This document shows, piece by piece, positions 34,901 to 39,535 of a stretch of 64,000 bases of DNA; position 1 is the first letter of the stretch, and each line of letters opens with the position of its first letter. This stretch comes from Pyxicephalus adspersus (taxonomy: Eukaryota; Chordata; Amphibia; Anura; Pyxicephalidae): NCBI RefSeq assembly GCF_032062135.1, contig NC_092858.1, positions 128,007,535 to 128,071,534 on the forward strand, written 5' to 3'. The notes under the pieces were generated by a model, which was given only the letters and a program-made list of their open reading frames with translations, was not told the origin of the DNA and did no database searches. The position numbers were made by a program, and so were the translations under genes.

Positions 34901-37819
34901 GTGGCACCGTGCTGTGCCCTGCTCAAATGGCAAGTACAGGGGTATCCTTGTTCGGTCATTAGATGATGCGCCAGGACAGCACATCAATTAGATGTCAACA
35001 CAGGGAACATCTAGCGTGTGTACAACTTTACAGCAGGAAGTTTTTTGTTTTTTTTTTTAAGACCAAAAAAAAAAAAAAAAAAAAAAAAAAATAAAAAACT
35101 AGATAACATACCTTTTTTACTAAGATCAATAGCAGCTTCTAAAAGAACTTCTAATTCACCTTTAGGCAAAACTGGAACAACCCAGCGAAAAAAATTTCTA
35201 CGACTGGATAAATAAATACGGCAGATCAAGTTTTCAAAGCAGCAGGACTTACTCTCAAAATGGTAAAGGGGCCTATCGTTTTCTTCACTTATCATAAACT
35301 CTTGCACTGCCTTAAACCAAACCATCAATGCCAAATGAAAGGTCTCCTTCATATCTCCTGTCCACTCCCAGCATAAATGGATTTTTAAAAACAATTTGTT
35401 TGCAAACACAACTGTACTATTTATGGTTTTCATCTCATTACTTAATTTGTGTATTATATAATTTGCTTAAATAGTGGTCAACATACTCGCTCCCATTGTA
35501 CAACTGCTAAAATATTATAGCTGAAGGGGGTGTATCTTCAGCAAGGGGAAGCAATTTCAGAGGAGCTCCCTTCACCCTACTCACTATTCTGCGATTCCTG
35601 TCAGCTCAGTCACCTCCAGATCATGGCCAGTAACAAATATTTTATTCGATTCTCTACAGGGGCATATCATTGTTCCTCAAAGGGAAAAGGAAAGATGCTG
35701 CAGTTATTGTCCCATGTGTTCAAACAGGACCAGCCTTACAGACCACGTTATAGCTGTATAGTAATATATTTTTCTAAAACACCTCCCTAGTGTGGCAAAT
35801 TTTAAAACAGAGTCCAACGTCACATACCTATAGACAAAATCACATAAATATGTTTTGTATTAATTTTGTATTGGATTGGATACAGGACTTTGTATTGAAT
35901 CCAATACAAAATATTTGAACTTCCCGCTACGACCCCCATCGACGAGCACATGGACGGACATCATCTGGAACACTTTTGCAAGTGTTTTTACCCCGAACCA
36001 AGGTCGGGTTTAATGGCCAGGTGGTTAATTATTAACAGTGACAGCTGCATTTTCTACACTAGGTGTATACTTGACTGAAAGCAGGTTACCTGTATTCCAA
36101 AGTACCAGTTTATATTCAGATCAGTTCACATTCCAGTATTACAGTATACTATAAAACCCAAAAGTTACAGTAATACCAGCTAACACACCATTAATAAAGA
36201 CTATGACACAATCATTGACCATTACAGTGCAAATTAGAAAAAACAGCCTATAGTTAGTTCTTCACTATACTTATCTAAACAACATTAAAATGCATTAACT
36301 TTAAGTATCAACTGTCTTCATTTACCATATTCTACAAATAGGAATTACCAGCAACTACATATATTTATGCTAGCAGTTGTTAAAAACACCCAATTCTTGA
36401 CAAGAACTGAAATTAAAACGCATTTACCACAGAACAGCTATACAGCTTGTCAGAGTAATGCAAACACCACAACAACCAAGACTGTAAATTTAAGCTGAAA
36501 ATAAAATACATTTCTACTACTTTTTTAAAATAAGGGTGTCTTACATTTATGGTCATTGAAAAAAAAGCAACCTGACGTTGCTGAACAGAGGATTAAATGC
36601 CTTTAACATGAGAAATCTTTTACATTAAAGAGTCAAGGAATTTTAGCAAGAACACTAATTAGATTACTTGACCGCAATAAACATAAAACAAAACTCAACT
36701 CTCTCTGTTCATTACCAGCAGCGACAACTTTAACTAATGTTGGTCTAGGGAGAAGGGAAGGAACGCGAATCCTCACATATTGGTGTGCGTGCGTGTGTGC
36801 GTGTGTGTGTGTGTGTGTGTGCGTGTGTGTGTGTGTGTGTGTGTCCTTTAAAGAAAATTTATGAGAAGGGAAGGTAGACTGCTATACTTAGTAGTGGTAG
36901 ACTTTCATACTTAGGCATTGGCTCCAATGTTTTTTTTTGTGTTTTTTTAAATCAATGACATGGCAAGTATAGGGATATGAATTACTGACACTTTTCCAAC
37001 AAAGGCTTGTTTTAGCTAGGTCAACAACTCAAAAATATTTAAGTCACAGATAAGTATTTTGTAGAGGGAGTCAACAATGGCAGCTCCTATACTTCTCATA
37101 GATAAAGTACTTAAAGTGTACCTAAACTCAGAATTTTTACTGTACATAAAAGTGTAGACAACCGCCTTTTATGTAAGGTAAAAAATTTGTTTTTGTTTTT
37201 TTTTTGTTTTAGGTGCAACACCCTTTAAAAAAAAATAAAACAATAAAAAAAGAAGGATGCAGCATCAACCCCTAATTCGATTGAGAATGAATGGGAAGGC
37301 AAAGCCTCCTGGGATATCTACGTCACGTTACCGGGAGGCTTTTAGGCGCTCCTCCTTCTGCATGCCAGAGCATTTCGGGCATGTGTAGGAGCCTTTTAGC
37401 GCAAATAGGAAAATTTAATGATCTCACCTATGCGCAGTGGGATCAGCAAATTTTTTTTTCATCCTACACCACCCAATCTCACCCGAGTCGGGTGACGTAG
37501 AATGAAGAACCCGGAAGAAGAGGAGAAGATGACGACACCCGGAGCACCTGCACCCAGACGGCGCAGGACCAGATGCAAGACAACCTCGTATGCATCGGAC
37601 TGCTCTACGGGAATAAAGTTAAGTGTATTTTTTTTTTTTTTTTTTGTGAGTTTTGAGTTTAGTTCCTCTTTAAACATTTTACATACCTGAAGTAGCTTAG
37701 AAAAACAATACTGGGAAAAATACCTGATTCTGTTGAAGTGGAGGCTGGGACTGTCCATCGGGAGCCTGGCCTTGACTTTCATTCCCTCCAACCGGAGAGC
37801 CACGGGTCGTGGCTGTCAT
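364..37819 (-). CDS. usp9x: Ubiquitin-specific protease 9X (USP9X), whole coding span, 42 exons placed, 2 not found
   Basis: Large cysteine deubiquitinase that removes ubiquitin from many cytoplasmic substrates; the family is known to act in TGF-beta/SMAD4, MCL1 and cell-polarity pathways. The exons translate into a continuous match to vertebrate USP9X, from a start [12 protein letters not shown] to a C-terminus [12 protein letters not shown]. The order is: disordered Gln/Pro-rich N-terminus, long helical-repeat region, ubiquitin-like domain (about residues 879-959), Ser-rich linker, second helical region, USP catalytic domain (about 1548-1946) and helical C-terminal region. Cys1557 (GATCYMNS) and His1869 (GGHYYSY) are the catalytic pair; Cys1715/1718/1762/1765 sit in the zinc-binding fingers. 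Numbers assume two absent exons of 140 and 88 nt. Visible exons add to 7,404 nt with no internal stop. Sequence alone cannot exclude a USP9Y-type paralogue, but synteny was not needed for the family call. Confidence 0.96.
499..2160 (-). other. USP9X last intron, no further gene seen
   Basis: A 1.66-kb AT-rich intron with A/T homopolymer runs. I see no repeat with clear ends and no RNA gene in it. Short open frames on both strands lack any recognisable protein pattern. Confidence 0.8.
2161..2256 (-). CDS. usp9x: USP9X coding exon (residues 2468-2499)
   Basis: Encodes an acidic Pro/Ser-rich stretch [20 protein letters not shown]. It is 96 nt, phase 0 at both ends, with acceptor TAG at 2259-2257 and donor GTATAA. 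Confidence 0.95.
2523..2619. repeat. Near-perfect inverted repeat (hairpin), about 47-bp arms, 4-bp loop
   Basis: The left arm (2523-2569) and right arm (2574-2619) are reverse complements apart from one small bulge near the G/C-rich part. The loop is TATT. The outer ends read AATTGAATTATC and its complement. It lies in a USP9X intron and resembles a small foldback MITE, although only one copy is seen here. Confidence 0.85.
2873..3085 (-). CDS. usp9x: USP9X coding exon (residues 2397-2467)
   Basis: Encodes [20 protein letters not shown] through ACELCPEE. It is 213 nt, phase 0-0, with acceptor TAG (3088-3086) and donor GTAAAG. Almost identical to mammalian USP9X. Confidence 0.96.
3662..3818 (-). 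CDS. usp9x: USP9X coding exon (residues 2344-2396)
   Basis: Encodes [20 protein letters not shown] through AYQILQ. It is 157 nt, starts in phase 2 and ends in phase 0, with donor GTAATT. Confidence 0.96.
4570..4658 (-). CDS. usp9x: USP9X coding exon (residues 2315-2344)
   Basis: Short 89-nt exon encoding [20 protein letters not shown] and LIEDSWQTH. Starts in phase 0 and ends in phase 2, with donor GTAAGT. Part of the C-terminal helical region. Confidence 0.95.
5092..5525. mobile_element. Non-autonomous TTAA-type DNA transposon (family A), about 430 bp
   Basis: The ends are inverted (TAACCTCCCTGGTGGTAT against AATACCGCCAAGGAGATTA) and the right end carries TTAA. The interior is GC-rich and encodes nothing. 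Related copies occur at 7065, 12621, 22825, 28546, 40253 and 42061. The TTAA border fits piggyBac or Kolobok-type mobilisation; this class is inference. Confidence 0.7.
6211..6431 (-). CDS. usp9x: USP9X coding exon (residues 2241-2314)
   Basis: Encodes [20 protein letters not shown] and then the conserved [20 protein letters not shown] through VLSELLWQ. It is 221 nt, starts in phase 1 and ends in phase 0, with donor GTGAGC. Confidence 0.96.
7065..7560. mobile_element. TTAA-type MITE (family A) with internal foldback, right end unclear
   Basis: The left end is TTAACCCCCCTAGCAG. The interior has a hairpin centred near 7253 (TTTAAAAGCAGATTA paired with TAATCTGCTTTTAAA) and a second inverted pair near 7310-7450 (TGCAAAGCACAATGCAG on both strands). 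Several 60-95-codon open frames here are products of these symmetric repeats. I could not fix the right boundary. Confidence 0.55.
7642..7827 (-). CDS. usp9x: USP9X coding exon (residues 2179-2241)
   Basis: Encodes [18 protein letters not shown] through MQSSING. It is 186 nt, phase 1 at both ends, with acceptor TTTTAG and donor GTAATG. Confidence 0.96.
8198..8327 (-). CDS. usp9x: USP9X coding exon (residues 2136-2179)
   Basis: Encodes [20 protein letters not shown] through FVMYANL. It is 130 nt, starts in phase 0 and ends in phase 1, with donor GTGAGA. Confidence 0.96.
8412..8637 (-). CDS. usp9x: USP9X coding exon (residues 2060-2135)
   Basis: Encodes [20 protein letters not shown] through FASPGPSSQ. 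It is 226 nt, starts in phase 2 and ends in phase 0, with donor GTACTT. Confidence 0.96.
8638..9259 (-). other. USP9X intron, nothing else seen
   Basis: A 622-bp AT-rich intron. I see no repeat ends, no RNA gene and no open frame of note. Confidence 0.75.
9260..9383 (-). CDS. usp9x: USP9X coding exon (residues 2019-2060)
   Basis: Encodes [20 protein letters not shown] through VRGPASD. It is 124 nt, starts in phase 1 and ends in phase 2, with acceptor TTGCAG and donor GTAAGA. Confidence 0.95.
9733..10483 (-). CDS. usp9x: USP9X coding exon with catalytic His (residues 1769-2019)
   Basis: At 751 nt this is the largest exon. It encodes [20 protein letters not shown], the KRFDYDW motif, then the His box ([14 protein letters not shown], His about 1869) and FDDGDV, which form the second half of the USP fold. 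It continues past the catalytic domain to LNPPPG. Starts in phase 0 and ends in phase 1, with donor GTTTGT. The insert around [18 protein letters not shown] is the most variable part and is one residue shorter than I recall for human. Confidence 0.97.
11225..11366 (-). CDS. usp9x: USP9X coding exon, zinc-binding fingers (residues 1721-1768)
   Basis: Encodes [20 protein letters not shown] through YHCEKCNKK. The CEKC pair (about 1762 and 1765) supplies zinc ligands of the USP fingers. It is 142 nt, starts in phase 2 and ends in phase 0, with donor GTCAGA. Confidence 0.96.
11510..11683 (-). CDS. usp9x: USP9X coding exon (residues 1663-1721)
   Basis: Encodes [20 protein letters not shown], a typical USP substrate-groove segment, and ends with KICQGCPHR, which holds zinc-ligand residues about 1715-1720. 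It is 174 nt, phase 2 at both ends, with donor GTAAGT. Confidence 0.97.
12213..12403 (-). CDS. usp9x: USP9X coding exon (residues 1600-1663)
   Basis: Encodes [20 protein letters not shown] and [20 protein letters not shown] through FWKQF. It is 191 nt, starts in phase 0 and ends in phase 2, with donor GTACGT. Confidence 0.96.
12621..12797. mobile_element. TTAA-bounded MITE (family A), 177 bp
   Basis: Begins TTAACCACCTGGGCG and ends GGTCGGGAGGTTAA, so both ends show TTAA and an inverted CC(A/T)CC. Non-coding. It lies in a USP9X intron. Closely related to the 42061-42471 copy, which shares TGTAACGCCCAGGTGG in reverse. Confidence 0.75.
13063..13283 (-). CDS. usp9x: USP9X coding exon with catalytic Cys (residues 1526-1599)
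   Basis: Encodes [20 protein letters not shown] followed by the Cys box [20 protein letters not shown]. The nucleophile is Cys about 1557, with Asn just upstream. Ends with an acidic insert [17 protein letters not shown]. It is 221 nt, starts in phase 1 and ends in phase 0, with acceptor CCAG and donor GTAAAA. Confidence 0.97.
13435..13642 (-). CDS. usp9x: USP9X coding exon (residues 1457-1526)
   Basis: Encodes [20 protein letters not shown] through LNEMYYS. It is 208 nt, starts in phase 0 and ends in phase 1, with donor GTATTG. The junction reads YYSG-CEALT; the mammalian form I remember has five extra residues here. Confidence 0.95.
14319..14465 (-). CDS. usp9x: USP9X coding exon (residues 1408-1456)
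   Basis: Encodes [20 protein letters not shown] through [10 protein letters not shown]. It is 147 nt, phase 0-0, with acceptor TTTAG and donor GTATGG. Confidence 0.96.
14544..14690 (-). CDS. usp9x: USP9X coding exon (residues 1359-1407)
   Basis: Encodes [20 protein letters not shown] through [10 protein letters not shown]. It is 147 nt, phase 0-0, with donor GTAAGT. Confidence 0.96.
15072..15180 (-). CDS. usp9x: USP9X coding exon (residues 1322-1358)
   Basis: Encodes [20 protein letters not shown] through LLFTVLG. It is 109 nt, starts in phase 2 and ends in phase 0, with acceptor CCCTCAG and donor GTAAGG. Confidence 0.96.
15685..15851 (-). CDS. usp9x: USP9X coding exon (residues 1267-1322)
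   Basis: Encodes [20 protein letters not shown] through [10 protein letters not shown]. It is 167 nt, starts in phase 0 and ends in phase 2, with donor GTAAGT. Confidence 0.96.
16062..16187 (-). CDS. usp9x: USP9X coding exon (residues 1225-1266)
   Basis: Encodes [20 protein letters not shown] through ISKIYEK. It is 126 nt, phase 0-0. The acceptor reads TTTTTAAG rather than the more usual CAG/TAG; donor GTAAGT. Confidence 0.95.
16328..16361. repeat. (AAT)n microsatellite running into an A tract
   Basis: About seven AAT units followed by a run of A. Located in a USP9X intron. Confidence 0.9.
16935..17051 (-). CDS. usp9x: USP9X coding exon (residues 1186-1224)
   Basis: Encodes [20 protein letters not shown] through LAQQISDE. 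It is 117 nt, phase 0-0, with acceptor CTCTAG and donor GTACAT. The joint with the previous exon lacks a few residues I recall in human (MTQINQV region). Confidence 0.95.
17262..17565. mobile_element. MITE family C (hAT-like, 'GTACACACG...' type), about 300 bp
   Basis: The interior shows GACGAACGATCG, GAGCAGAAAAGTGCTGTAAGTACAG, TTCATGCATAGTG and an inner hairpin (AAGGATTGTGAAAGATCCTTTCC). The same blocks recur at 25986-26100, 31957-32085, 34762-34985 (degenerate) and 63130-63385. Non-coding; the superfamily is inference. Confidence 0.65.
17664..17939 (-). CDS. usp9x: USP9X coding exon (residues 1094-1185)
   Basis: Encodes [20 protein letters not shown] through VEGSNPVSP, with the conserved core [20 protein letters not shown]. 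It is 276 nt, phase 0-0, with donor GTAAGT. Confidence 0.96.
18045..18175 (-). CDS. usp9x: USP9X coding exon (residues 1050-1093)
   Basis: Encodes [20 protein letters not shown] through QVLYLTE. It is 131 nt, starts in phase 1 and ends in phase 0, with donor GTTAGT. Confidence 0.96.
18176..19231 (-). other. USP9X intron, nothing else seen
   Basis: A 1.06-kb AT-rich intron with no bounded repeat or RNA gene that I can recognise. Confidence 0.7.
19232..19352 (-). CDS. usp9x: USP9X coding exon (residues 1010-1050)
   Basis: Encodes [20 protein letters not shown] through VLMKLMPP. It is 121 nt, starts in phase 0 and ends in phase 1, with donor GTAATC. Confidence 0.96.
19563..19712 (-). CDS. usp9x: USP9X coding exon, Ser-rich linker (residues 960-1009)
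   Basis: Encodes [20 protein letters not shown] through EVESCLPGV, a low-complexity Ser/Gly/Asn linker after the ubiquitin-like domain. It is 150 nt, phase 0-0, with acceptor CCAG and donor GTTAGT. Confidence 0.96.
20736..20976 (-). CDS. usp9x: USP9X coding exon, ubiquitin-like domain (residues 879-959)
   Basis: Encodes [20 protein letters not shown] through [11 protein letters not shown]. This is the internal ubiquitin-like domain; the GGEL and [11 protein letters not shown] strands are clear. It is 241 nt, starts in phase 2 and ends in phase 0, with donor GTGGGT. Confidence 0.96.
21353..21519. other. Assembly gap, 167 N
   Basis: Unknown bases inside a USP9X intron. No coding exon is expected here because phase is continuous between the exons on either side. 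Confidence 0.99.
21926..22137 (-). CDS. usp9x: USP9X coding exon (residues 809-879)
   Basis: Encodes [20 protein letters not shown] through [10 protein letters not shown]. It is 212 nt, starts in phase 0 and ends in phase 2, with donor GTGTGC. Confidence 0.96.
22825..23024. mobile_element. TTAA-type MITE (family A), 200 bp, with C18 run
   Basis: Begins TTAACCGGGCCTGGCGG and ends AATACCGCCAGGGAGGTTAT, an inverted pair of ends with the last base of TTAA changed. It holds an 18-C run (22960-22977). It lies 45 bp from an exon donor on the intron side. Confidence 0.7.
23069..23164 (-). CDS. usp9x: USP9X coding exon (residues 777-808)
   Basis: Encodes [20 protein letters not shown] and [12 protein letters not shown]. 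It is 96 nt, phase 0-0, with acceptor GTAG and donor GTAAGA. Confidence 0.96.
23165..25446 (-). other. USP9X intron, 2.3 kb, includes a gap
   Basis: AT-rich intron. Apart from the N run at 25157-25415 I see only homopolymer tracts and a short stretch near 25040-25090 (TACAAGGGGCTGCCA) that resembles the repeat at 44503-44605. No exon is missing here by phase. Confidence 0.7.
25157..25415. other. Assembly gap, 259 N
   Basis: Unknown bases 31 bp downstream (minus strand) of the exon ending at 25447. The exon itself is complete. Confidence 0.99.
25447..25789 (-). CDS. usp9x: USP9X coding exon (residues 662-776)
   Basis: Encodes [20 protein letters not shown] through LIGLDYLWR. It is 343 nt, starts in phase 2 and ends in phase 0, with donor GTAAGT. 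Its start phase does not fit the end of the exon before it (phase 1), so an exon is absent upstream. Confidence 0.96.
25953..25985. repeat. A33 homopolymer
   Basis: Uninterrupted run of 33 A in the interval where one USP9X exon is expected but not found. Such runs often cause assembly errors. Confidence 0.95.
25986..26100. mobile_element. MITE family C fragment
   Basis: Shares TGTATGTACAGCACTCGT, TATGCATCGTGCAGTCG and GATCGTGAAAGATCATTTCC with the copies at 17262 and 63130. It starts directly after the A33 run. Confidence 0.65.
26272..26405 (-). CDS. usp9x: USP9X coding exon (residues 588-633)
   Basis: Encodes [20 protein letters not shown] through MDSMRQYSK. It is 134 nt, starts in phase 2 and ends in phase 1, with acceptor TTTCAG and donor GTGTGT. 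The next exon by homology (DHEDYDPQT...) is not found. Confidence 0.95.
26989..27125 (-). CDS. usp9x: USP9X coding exon (residues 543-588)
   Basis: Encodes [20 protein letters not shown] through FGEAPQNL. It is 137 nt, starts in phase 0 and ends in phase 2, with donor GTAAGC. Confidence 0.96.
27126..28062 (-). other. USP9X intron, nothing else seen
   Basis: A 937-bp AT-rich intron with short A and T runs. The 78-codon open frame at 27242-27478 shows no family pattern. Confidence 0.7.
28063..28269 (-). CDS. usp9x: USP9X coding exon (residues 474-542)
   Basis: Encodes [20 protein letters not shown] through ILDYSCSQ. It is 207 nt, phase 0-0, with acceptor AATAG and donor GTTGGT. It is the acceptor partner of the GC-AG intron. 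Confidence 0.96.
28546..28847. mobile_element. TTAA-type MITE (family A), about 300 bp
   Basis: Left end TTAAACTTCCTGGTGG, right end GGAATACCGCCAGGGAGATGTAA, giving inverted CCTGGTGG/CCGCCAGG ends. Contains a run of 9 C. It lies inside the GC-AG intron. Confidence 0.65.
28850..28945 (-). mobile_element. SINE 3' fragment (tRNA-derived SINE family)
   Basis: Reads CCCTACCATGGTCATATGTC, ACTACAGTCTAAGGCCAATTT and GTTAACCTAAATTGC, the reverse of the SINE body seen at 40868-41160 and 55557-55735. Confidence 0.6.
29009..29113 (-). CDS. usp9x: USP9X coding exon with GC donor (residues 439-473)
   Basis: Encodes [20 protein letters not shown] through HLFDCFK. It is 105 nt, phase 0-0. The donor is AAG|GCAAGA, a typical strong GC-AG donor; the next exon starts exactly where homology (FK-ASWTN) predicts. 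Confidence 0.95.
29334..29486 (-). CDS. usp9x: USP9X coding exon (residues 388-438)
   Basis: Encodes [20 protein letters not shown] through DLDNIWAAQ. It is 153 nt, phase 0-0, with acceptor TTTTAG and donor GTAATG. Confidence 0.96.
29820..30663 (-). mobile_element. Decayed Tc1/mariner transposon, minus orientation
   Basis: The right end holds the terminal sequence CAGTTGAAGTC (reverse of 30651-30661), flanked by TA, followed inward by GACAAACTATAAATTTG and similar blocks known from Tc1-like elements of fish and frogs. Near 29865-30050 the minus frame encodes a transposase C-terminal motif, [12 protein letters not shown], where the E of the DDE triad lies. The rest of the transposase is broken by stops and frameshifts, and the left terminal repeat is not visible. 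Non-functional relic inside a USP9X intron. Confidence 0.75.
31319..31457 (-). CDS. usp9x: USP9X coding exon (residues 341-387)
   Basis: Encodes [20 protein letters not shown] through EWLTAERMA. It is 139 nt, starts in phase 2 and ends in phase 0, with donor GTAAGT. Confidence 0.96.
31545..31796 (-). CDS. usp9x: USP9X coding exon (residues 257-341)
   Basis: Encodes [20 protein letters not shown] through IFRLKMIL, with a charged [11 protein letters not shown] helix. It is 252 nt, phase 2 at both ends, with acceptor TTGCAG and donor GTAAGT. Confidence 0.96.
31957..32085. mobile_element. MITE family C, degenerate fragment
   Basis: Contains GTGTGCACACTCCAGTAGTG and CACGATCTTTTCTAACGACTGCACGGG, matching blocks of the family C copies in reverse order. 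Confidence 0.4.
32700..32815 (-). CDS. usp9x: USP9X coding exon (residues 219-257)
   Basis: Encodes [20 protein letters not shown] through VQIIAALI. It is 116 nt, starts in phase 0 and ends in phase 2, with acceptor TTAAAG and donor GTAAGT. Confidence 0.95.
32816..34168 (-). other. USP9X intron, 1.35 kb, nothing else recognised
   Basis: AT-rich. No bounded repeat or RNA gene is visible to me; open frames at 33211-33492 have no family pattern. Confidence 0.65.
34169..34387 (-). CDS. usp9x: USP9X coding exon (residues 146-218)
   Basis: Encodes [20 protein letters not shown] through PPDPRSPK. It is 219 nt, phase 0-0, with acceptor TACAG and donor GTGAGT. Confidence 0.96.
34526..34638 (-). CDS. 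usp9x: USP9X coding exon (residues 108-145)
   Basis: Encodes [20 protein letters not shown] through VSGWKFEIH. It is 113 nt, starts in phase 1 and ends in phase 0, with acceptor TGTAG and donor GTAAGT. Confidence 0.96.
34762..34985. mobile_element. MITE family C, degenerate copy
   Basis: Shows GGCTATGTATATAC, GAGCACTGCACACAC, TGTTCTGTTCTATATGGAAAGGGGAGG and GCACCGTGCTGTGCCCTGCTC, in the same order as the family consensus inferred from the 17262 and 63130 copies. Confidence 0.5.
35065..35091. repeat. A27 homopolymer
   Basis: Uninterrupted run of 27 A, about 20 bp from an exon donor in a USP9X intron. Confidence 0.95.
35112..35197 (-). CDS. usp9x: USP9X coding exon (residues 79-108)
   Basis: Encodes [20 protein letters not shown] and AAIDLSKK. 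I set the start after the TAG at 35200-35198, since this gives phase 2 and aligns with mammalian MINRPRWVVP. The first residues differ (NFF for NRP). The minus frame stays open for another 75 codons upstream, but those codons do not resemble USP9X. Ends in phase 1, with donor GTATGT. Confidence 0.88.
35836..36028. mobile_element. TTAA-type MITE (family A), left end approximate
   Basis: The right end ACCAAGGTCGGGTTTAATGG...CCAGGTGGTTAA matches the reverse of the 42061 element end. The left part holds an inverted pair, TTTGTATTGGATTGG and CAATACAAA, around 35867-35912. Confidence 0.5.
36781..36844. repeat. (GT)n microsatellite
   Basis: About 64 bp of GT units with a few GC interruptions, in the intron where one USP9X exon is not found. 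Confidence 0.95.
37112..37673. mobile_element. TTAA-bounded MITE family B, 562 bp
   Basis: Begins TTAAAGTGTACCTAAACTCA and ends with the reverse of TTAAAGAGGAACTAAACTCA (17 of 20 match). The interior has long A and T tracts and a GC-rich block with GATGAAGAACCCGGAAGAAG. Other copies: 46090-46505, 47678-48332 and a fragment at 40191-40252. Non-coding. Both ends carry TTAA. Confidence 0.75.
37724..37819 (-). CDS. usp9x: USP9X first coding exon (residues 1-32)
   Basis: Start codon at 37819-37817, encoding [20 protein letters not shown] and [12 protein letters not shown], the known USP9X N-terminus. Ends in phase 0 at donor GTATTT. The exon begins with 5' UTR at 37974 after acceptor TTTACAG. There is no exon downstream that fits phase 0 on one side and phase 2 on the other. 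Confidence 0.96.
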
Positions 37820-37974
37820 ACTCGACACAGGGCAGATCTTTGCAATTTTGTCTGTTTATGTAGCAATTGCTAGAGAAGAAATTATAGTCCCTTCAAGATA
37901 GACAAGCCGGCATACGTCTGTCTTACAAAGCTCCACCTTAAGCACAGAACATTTTGCAGGGACCATTACATAAC
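37820..37974 (-). other. usp9x: USP9X 5' UTR part of the second exon
   Basis: From the acceptor CTTTACAG (37977-37975) to the ATG there are 155 nt. They include TTATGTAATGG, whose out-of-frame ATG could be a short upstream frame. Mammalian USP9X also has a split 5' UTR. Confidence 0.75.
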
Positions 37975-38449
37975 CTGTAAAGAAGAGAAAATGGCTATTA
38001 AATGCCAAAAAGAAAAACTATAAACTACAAGAAATATCTCAGATTTTCTATATACAAACTTTATTGCAAAATCTTTTGTTTAGTTATTAGGCAATCTTAC
38101 CATAACCCAGAATACACAGTAACTATATGTTATACAGGCCAATTTTTATCAGTCAATGATCACCTATGATACAGTTCTAAATATACCAACAGCGTAAACT
38201 AAAATAATTAATAAACTATCATTATCCTAAGACGTAAAAAAAAAACAAAAAAAAAACCAAAACTGTAAATATGACAATTGTGTTTGGGATTTTTTAATTG
38301 TGCATAGATCTCCATTTTTGGCCAAGATGCCTAGAAACACCTTTTGGCTTGCCCACGCCATTCCAATTAGACAAAGCATAAGCACTTTCTGGAAGACCCA
38401 AAGATTGCCCACTTTCTTACTAGCCAGTAGAAAAGCTTTTTTAACACAG

Positions 38450-38600
38450 AGGAACCCCTTTAAATAACTTCCAGCTCTTCAGGGAGCTCCAGCTATATTA
38501 TCTATATCCAAAGCTCTCCGTACATGTGGTGGTCATTCCTCCTACATTGCTGGCCAGTGGGAAGAAACACTGGATTAGGGAATGGAAAGGGTTGCCACTA
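38450..38600. mobile_element. hAT-type MITE family E, partial
   Basis: Blocks AGGAACCCCTTTAAATAACTTC, GTACATGTGGTGGTCATTCC and TACATTGCTGGCCAGTGGGAAG are shared with the copies at 54715 and 55905. Confidence 0.55.
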
Positions 38601-39477
38601 AAAAAAAAATGATAATATAATTTAGCTCACTATTGTTACAAAGATACACGTGAAAAAAACAAGGAGGATATTAGTAGCTACAATAATGTTTGGTCTGCCC
38701 TAGAAATAAAAAGAAACAATATGTTAAGAAATGCACTGATAGCAATACATTTGCAACACTAAATACTAAAGTGAAATCCTTCATACTTTTCCAAGGCAGT
38801 GATGCCAGGGAGCATACACTAATAGAAAATGTACAGGAGGTAACCCACATGCTATATGTTATTACATCAATGGAAAAAAAAAAAACTACGGTAATTATTT
38901 TGAAGTTTGTCTTGCTATACAGATGTAGGTTATAAATATATATATATATTTTTTTCCCCCCCCCATTAAAAACGTTGACTATGGGCAACACCTATTGTTA
39001 TGATCAACAACATGACTGAATGGAAAGTTGGGGTAAACCCAACATTTTGGGCTCTAGTTATAAAATAGGAAATCTGACATTTTCTCAAACATTCCCTGGT
39101 GGGAATTAATTATTGCCCCTAAAACACATAGACTTGGAAAACTCCCATAAAGCAATGTTTTAGGAAATGCCAGATTACCTATTTTCTAACTAGCACACTT
39201 GGGAGCTGGACTACAGAAGCAATAACATAAGTAATTACAGTAGGGAAGGGAAAACCTTAGTTGTTCCTGGGACAAGAGGGATTTTTCTTTATATTAAAAA
39301 GATATCCTCCTGCTTGCTGTACAGGAAGTAAAAGGAAGTCGGCATATTAAGTCAAAGATAACCAAAAAAAGTTATTACTTTATATCATCCACTGTGTGCA
39401 TGTTCCAAACCAATAAATGTGTTAAATTATCATGCGTCTGTGTACTTTGTATATACTAATCAATGCAAAGAGCCTTT

Positions 39478-39535
39478 TTTTGTAAACAGGATTTATATAG
39501 CGCCAACATATTACGCAGGGCTGTACATTAAATTA
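39478..39535 (-). mobile_element. SINE 3' end fragment
   Basis: ATTTATATAGCGCCAACATATTACGCAGGGCTGTACA is, in parts, the reverse of the SINE tail GCTGCGTAATATG...GCTAT at 41110-41150. Confidence 0.6.

Noticed and set aside
35200..35433. Upstream extension of the exon frame at 35112 by 75 codons
   Set aside because: The added residues do not resemble USP9X, and a good acceptor gives correct phase at 35197.
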